The notes under the pieces: model-generated
Databases searched by the model: none
Seen by the model: the letters and a program-made list of their open reading frames with translations, nothing else
What the model was told of the DNA's origin: nothing
Shown: positions 60,377 to 64,000 of the stretch, piece after piece
Position numbering within the stretch: position 1 is the stretch's first letter
Layout of the letters: each line of letters opens with the position of its first letter
Made by a program: the position numbers and the translations under genes
Assembly: GCF_017815135.1 (NCBI RefSeq)
Contig: NZ_JAGJCF010000002.1
Location: 62,001-126,000, forward strand
Source of the DNA: Jiella mangrovi
GTDB lineage: Bacteria; Pseudomonadota; Alphaproteobacteria; Rhizobiales; Rhizobiaceae
Length of the DNA: 64,000 nt
Direction: 5' to 3'

Positions 60377-61621
60377 CTACCCCATCTTCCCCGGATTGAG
60401 CACGCCCGCCGGATCGAACTGTTCCTTCAGCCTGCGCGACAATCCCGCCAGCGGCCCCGGCTGCGGCTGGAAGACGGCGGTCGCCGCCCTGACGCTCTCC
60501 GACGCCCGCACCAGCGTTGCGTGGCCGCCGCCAAAACGGCGGATCGTCTCGCGCACGAGATCGGCTGCCGGCTCGCCCGCCTCCATGCGCAGCCAGACGA
60601 GACCGCCCTGCCAGTCGTAGAAGGCATCGATCGCCGCCTGCATCCTGAGGCTCATGACGATCTCGTGGCTCCGTGTCGGCGTCACCGACAGGCGCCACAC
60701 CGGCTTATCGGTGCCGTCGACGAAGGGGCGGACGTCCCTCACGTCCCGCCAGAGCCGGCGTGAGGCTTCCGGCTCCAGCCGTTCCAGCTTGCCGACCTTC
60801 TCCAGCGCTCGTCCGAGATGCGTGGCGCGCGCCTCGACCGAAGGGCCGAAGCCGTCGATGCGGATCGCGGTCGCCGCCTCGTTGCCGAGCTCGCCGTCCA
60901 TCACTCGGGAGGACACATAGGCCGGCAGATGGGCGGCCGCCGAAACCTCCGCAGCCGAGCCCATGGACGCGGCCATGGCGCCGGCGGCCTCGCCGTCCGT
61001 CAGACCGCGCAGAACGAGCGTCGTCTCGGTCTCGCATTTCGGCAGAACCTTGATGGTGATCTCGCTCATCACCGCGAGCGTGCCGTAAGAACCCGTCAGG
61101 CCTTTGGACAGATCGTAGCCGGTGACGTTCTTCACCACGCGGCCGCCGGACTTGAAGATCTCGGCCCGCCCGGACACGGCGCGAACGCCGAGGATGTGAT
61201 CGCGGGCCGCGCCCTGCTTCAGCCGGCGCGGGCCGGAAAGATTGCAGGCGACGACACCGCCGAGCGTGCCCTGCCCGGCCTCGAGGCCGTGCAGCGGGCC
61301 GTAGTCCATCGGCTCGAATTCCAAGCGCTGATTGTTCTCGTCGACCAGCGCCTCGATCTCGGCGATCGGGGTGCCTGCCTTCGCCGAAAGCACCAGCTCC
61401 TCCGGCTCATAGAGCGTCACGCCGCTCATCTTCGTCAGCGACAGAGTCCGTGCCGCCTGCACCGGCCGGCCGAGACCGCGCTTGGAGCCGGTTCCCTCGA
61501 CCGCCAGCGGTTCTTGCGCGGAGACGGCGGCGGCGACGATGTCGCGGATATCCTCGGTGGTCTCGGGGCGCAGGATGGACTTTTCAATGGACGCATATGT
61601 CATTCGAGCACTGCTGTTCAT
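60377..61621 (-). CDS. glcE: glycolate oxidase FAD-binding subunit GlcE
   Basis: The ATG at 61621 overlaps the Uma2 gene stop (ATGA at 61618-61621) and gives 414 residues; a second ATG at 61603 (MTYASIEK) is also possible. FAD-binding type 4 features are PLAVEGTGSKRGLGRP, GTPIAEIEALVDENNQRLEFEP, GQGTLGGVVACNLSGPRRLKQGAARDHILGVRAVSG and VVKNVTGYDLSKGLTGSYGTLAVMSEITIKVLP. The C-terminal FDPAGVLNPGKMG ending is typical. It forms the GlcDEF complex. The 3' flank leads into the antitoxin gene. Confidence 0.94.
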   Translation of the reverse strand: MNSSARMTYASIEKSILRPETTEDIRDIVAAAVSAQEPLAVEGTGSKRGLGRPVQAARTLSLTKMSGVTLYEPEELVLSAKAGTPIAEIEALVDENNQRLEFEPMDYGPLHGLEAGQGTLGGVVACNLSGPRRLKQGAARDHILGVRAVSGRAEIFKSGGRVVKNVTGYDLSKGLTGSYGTLAVMSEITIKVLPKCETETTLVLRGLTDGEAAGAMAASMGSAAEVSAAAHLPAYVSSRVMDGELGNEAATAIRIDGFGPSVEARATHLGRALEKVGKLERLEPEASRRLWRDVRDVRPFVDGTDKPVWRLSVTPTRSHEIVMSLRMQAAIDAFYDWQGGLVWLRMEAGEPAADLVRETIRRFGGGHATLVRASESVRAATAVFQPQPGPLAGLSRRLKEQFDPAGVLNPGKMG

Positions 61622-62223
61622 CCCTTGGTCCCGCGCAGCAGATCGGTATGGGCATAAATCTCGTCGACGGAACATGAGAAGCCGAACTCCGGCAGTTCGA
61701 TCCGATCATCCGGCGAGCGGTAGACACGACCTTCCCAGTTGCGAGACCGCGACCAGACCTCGACGGCAAGATCGGTCTGCGACAAGATGAGCACATGCTG
61801 GCAATCAGGCAGCTGAGCGTAGAGCTTTCGCTTAGTGCTGATGTGGTCGCTGGTGTTGGACTGGGAAACCACCTCGGCCACAAGGAAGAAGCGAGTGGCA
61901 TAGATCTGCCTGCCGATGTCGCCGGGATCGATGACGACGAGGTCGGCGATCGGTCGAAAATCGCTCACGCTTTCGACCGCAAGCCCGACCTCATGAACCG
62001 GTATGAGCGGGGAGCCAATGCCTCGCAACGCCGACGAGAGAAGCCGAGCAAGGGTCGCCGCGATAATCTGATGGCATACGGACGCTGGCGGCATGTAAAT
62101 CGGCTCCCCCCCGATGAGTTCCCATCGCTCTTCCTCAGGCCTCGACTCGAGGAATTTCAAGAAGCGCTCTTCGTCGAATGGGTCCGGTCGCTTCAAAGAC
62201 GGTAAGATTTCGATCGCGCTCAT
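61618..62223 (-). CDS. Uma2-family (DUF820) putative nuclease
   Basis: The ATG at 62223 gives 201 residues; the much longer read-through frame upstream is antisense-like coding noise across glcD and is rejected. ERWELIGGEPIYMPPASVCHQIIAATLARLL, DLVVIDPGDI and FFLVAEVVSQSNTSDHISTKRKLYAQLPDCQHVLILSQ form the Uma2 PD-(D/E)XK-like core. The usual E-xn-D-x-ExK set is represented by Glu in ELIGGE, Asp in ADLVVID and AEVVSQS, where the last pair departs from the canonical EV(L/V)SPST. It overlaps glcE by 4 nt and follows glcD by 14 nt, so it is transcribed with the operon. Function unknown. Confidence 0.83.
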   Translation of the reverse strand: MSAIEILPSLKRPDPFDEERFLKFLESRPEEERWELIGGEPIYMPPASVCHQIIAATLARLLSSALRGIGSPLIPVHEVGLAVESVSDFRPIADLVVIDPGDIGRQIYATRFFLVAEVVSQSNTSDHISTKRKLYAQLPDCQHVLILSQTDLAVEVWSRSRNWEGRVYRSPDDRIELPEFGFSCSVDEIYAHTDLLRGTKG

Positions 62224-62237
62224 CGCATTCTCCGTCC

Positions 62238-63731
62238 TCAAAACCGCGGCAGGTCGGGAAACGCCACCTGCCCCTTGTGAACATGCATGCGCCCCAGCTC
62301 GGCGCAGCGGTGCAGCGTCGGGAACACCTTGCCGGGATTGAGCAGGTGCTTGTCGTCGAAGGCGCATTTGACCCGTTGCTGGTGCTTCATGTCGTCCTCG
62401 TCGAACATCTCCGGCATGAGGTCGCGCTTTTCGACGCCGACGCCGTGCTCGCCGGTCAGGACACCGCCCACCTTCACGCACAGCCGCAGGATGTCGTTGC
62501 CGAATTCCTCGGCGCGGTGGAGCTCGCCCTCCTTGTTGGCATCGTAGAGGATCAGCGGGTGGAGGTTGCCGTCGCCTGCATGGAAGACATTGGCGACGCG
62601 AAGGCCGTATTTCTCCGACATCGCCTTCATGCCGGCCAGCACCTTCGGCAGCTCCTTCCGCGGAATCGTGCCGTCCATGCAGTAATAATCCGGCGAGATC
62701 CTCCCGACCGCCGGAAAGGCCGCCTTGCGCCCTGCCCAGAAGGCTGCGCGCTCCTCCTCCGACTGGGAGACCCGGCAGGTGACGGCGCCGTTGGCGTTGC
62801 CGATCGCTTCCACCTCGGCAAGAAGATGGTCGACTTCGGCGGCCGGCCCGTCGAGCTCGACGATCAACAGCGCCTCGACATCGGTCGGATAGCCGGCATG
62901 GACGAAGTCTTCCGCCGCCGTGATGGCGGGCCGGTCCATCATCTCCATGCCGCCCGGAATAATCCCCTTGGCGATGATCGAGGCAACGCATTCGCCCGCC
63001 TGTTCGGAGGTCGGAAAGCCGATGAGGACGGCCCGCGCCGTCTCCGGCTTCTGCAGGATGCGCACGGTGACCTCGGTGACGACGCCGAGGAGCCCTTCCG
63101 ATCCGGTCATCAGACCGAGGAGGTCGTAGCCCTCGGCATCCAGATGCTTGCCGCCGAGCCGCATCACCTCGCCCTCGATGGTAACGAATTGGATGCCGAG
63201 CACGTTGTTCGCCGTCAGCCCGTATTTCAGGCAATGCACCCCGCCGGAATTTTCCGCGACATTGCCGCCGATCGAGCAGGCGATCTGCGAGGACGGGTCC
63301 GGCGCGTAGTAAAAGCCGTTGCCGGCGACGGCATGGGTGATGCCGAGATTGGTGACGCCCGGCTGCACGACGGCGCAGCGATTGTCATAGTCGATCTCGA
63401 GCACCCGGTTGAACTTCGAAAGGACGAGGAGAACGCCGTCCTCGAGCGGCAGTGCGCCGCCGGACAGTGACGTGCCTGAGCCGCGCGGCACGACGGGAAT
63501 GTCCTCGCCGTGGCAGTATTTCAAAACCGCCGCGACCTGTTCCACCGTACTCGGCAAGACCACGACGAGCGGTAGCTGGCGATAGGCCGTGAGCCCGTCG
63601 CTCTCGAACACCGCCATTTCGTTGGCGGCATCCACCACCCCCTCGCCCGGCACGATCTGCCGCAAGGCCTCGACGATGGCACGGCGACGCGACAGGATCG
63701 CTTCCGACGGTTTCGGCATCATCACGGACAC
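62238..63731 (-). CDS. glcD: glycolate oxidase FAD-linked subunit GlcD
   Basis: This is a 497-residue FAD-linked oxidase of the vanillyl-alcohol/GlcD type. VVPRGSGTSLSGGALPLEDGVLLVL is the FAD PP-loop. PDPSSQIACSIGGNVAENSGGVHCLKYG and GSEGLLGVVTEVTVRI are also FAD-contacting. The C-terminal domain has GDGNLHPLI and GGVLTGEHGVGVEKRDLMPEMF, ending in LNPGKVFPT. It oxidises glycolate (or D-lactate) to glyoxylate, with GlcE and GlcF. It is the first gene of the disrupted operon. Confidence 0.95.
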   Translation of the reverse strand: MSVMMPKPSEAILSRRRAIVEALRQIVPGEGVVDAANEMAVFESDGLTAYRQLPLVVVLPSTVEQVAAVLKYCHGEDIPVVPRGSGTSLSGGALPLEDGVLLVLSKFNRVLEIDYDNRCAVVQPGVTNLGITHAVAGNGFYYAPDPSSQIACSIGGNVAENSGGVHCLKYGLTANNVLGIQFVTIEGEVMRLGGKHLDAEGYDLLGLMTGSEGLLGVVTEVTVRILQKPETARAVLIGFPTSEQAGECVASIIAKGIIPGGMEMMDRPAITAAEDFVHAGYPTDVEALLIVELDGPAAEVDHLLAEVEAIGNANGAVTCRVSQSEEERAAFWAGRKAAFPAVGRISPDYYCMDGTIPRKELPKVLAGMKAMSEKYGLRVANVFHAGDGNLHPLILYDANKEGELHRAEEFGNDILRLCVKVGGVLTGEHGVGVEKRDLMPEMFDEDDMKHQQRVKCAFDDKHLLNPGKVFPTLHRCAELGRMHVHKGQVAFPDLPRF

Positions 63732-63831
63732 TGGCGATCTCCCAATCTTCGTATCAACTTATGCAGGCAGGCCGGGTTCGTCCACCGATGGTCACCCGGC
63801 CACCATCGCCGGGGCCGATCGCCGGCACGGA

Positions 63832-64000
63832 TCAATGCTCGCCATCCTTGGGCGAGCCGACGTGACGGCGGCGGATGCGCTGGACGGTCGTCCAGACGAT
63901 GATCAGCGCCACCGGCACGAAAGCCGCCGTCAGGAGCGTTGCCGAGACAGGGAAGCCCTCATGCTCCAGCCCCTTGGCGACATAGCCGAACAGTCCAACG
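63832..64000 (-). CDS. partial C-terminus of a membrane protein (5' part beyond window)
   Basis: On the minus strand an open frame enters from beyond position 64000 and ends with TGA at 63832-63834. The visible about 55 residues read VGLFGYVAKGLEHEGFP, then VSATLLTAAFVPVALIIVWTTV as a final membrane span, and a basic/acidic tail QRIRRRHVGSPKDGEH. It is a C-terminal piece of an integral membrane protein, possibly a transporter subunit. The family cannot be set from so short a piece. It lies 100 nt upstream of glcD on the same strand and could be the first gene of the operon. Confidence 0.65.
   Translation of the reverse strand, partial: VGLFGYVAKGLEHEGFPVSATLLTAAFVPVALIIVWTTVQRIRRRHVGSPKDGEH

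Noticed and set aside
62226-63234. Upstream extension of the Uma2 frame through glcD
   Set aside because: The extension runs out of frame through conserved glcD sequence and reads as Arg/Gly-rich noise. The ATG at 62223 fits the Uma2 N-terminus.
1-64000. CRISPR arrays, rRNA operons or insertion sequences
   Set aside because: No regularly spaced repeats, rRNA sequence or transposase open frames were seen. The palindromic elements lack spacer arrays and transposases.

Overview
The window is high-GC, densely coded DNA, most likely from an alphaproteobacterium of the order Hyphomicrobiales (Rhizobiales). This is inferred from gene content: a class I lysyl-tRNA synthetase, a PodJ-like polar coiled-coil/Sel1/peptidoglycan-binding protein, a TIGR02186 protein paired with a TauE/SafE exporter, a DUF1194 protein, an ExoD protein, an entericidin-type lipoprotein, and a MerR regulator beside a thiolase and a bifunctional FadB-like protein. 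The genus cannot be fixed from the sequence alone. No phage, insertion sequence, rRNA or CRISPR array is visible. There is one tRNA (Gln, CTG).

Layout. (1) Positions 1-12.5 kb hold an amino-acid/amide/peptide catabolic and uptake cluster: a truncated M20 peptidase, a class I aminotransferase, RidA, a racemase-family protein lacking both catalytic cysteines, two amidase-signature enzymes, and a complete dipeptide-type ABC importer (binding protein, two permeases, two ATPases). A 17-bp inverted repeat over a TATAAT box lies in the divergent gap. (2) 12.5-21.4 kb: tRNA-Gln, a ligase-associated Lhr-type helicase, a trehalose-synthase-like GH13 enzyme, the PdeM phosphoesterase, and DUF3429, TIGR02186 and TSUP membrane proteins. 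Several palindromic repeats occupy the gaps. (3) 21.4-33 kb: PodJ-like polarity factor, MerR regulator, thiolase, an EAL-domain c-di-GMP phosphodiesterase, a FadB-like protein and an SH3 membrane protein. Two overlapping palindromes precede the thiolase. (4) 33-40.5 kb: divergent LysR/tautomerase pair, serine dehydratase, YihY/BrkB protein, an S24-type regulator coupled to an SNase-like protein, lysS and a TerB protein. (5) 40.5-58.4 kb: envelope and accessory functions. These include a solute-binding protein, a family 2 glycosyltransferase, entericidin, patatin-like phospholipase, ExoD, a phasin-like protein, a TadG-like vWA protein, a GlxA-type regulator, DUF1194, two large poorly characterised envelope proteins, ChrA, a YqaA protein, DUF2945 and topoisomerase IB. 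(6) 58.4-64 kb: a glycolate oxidase operon in the order glcD, glcE, glcF, interrupted at both internal junctions by cargo: a Uma2-family protein between D and E, and a DUF433/DUF5615 toxin-antitoxin-like pair between E and F.

The most unusual items are the doubly interrupted glc operon, the cysteine-less racemase homologue, the GH13 gene with a hexanucleotide repeat tail separating two DNA-repair partners, the orphan TadG with a Cys/Tyr-rich insert, and an EAL gene interrupting a fatty-acid oxidation locus. I found no clear case of a wholly new multi-gene system.
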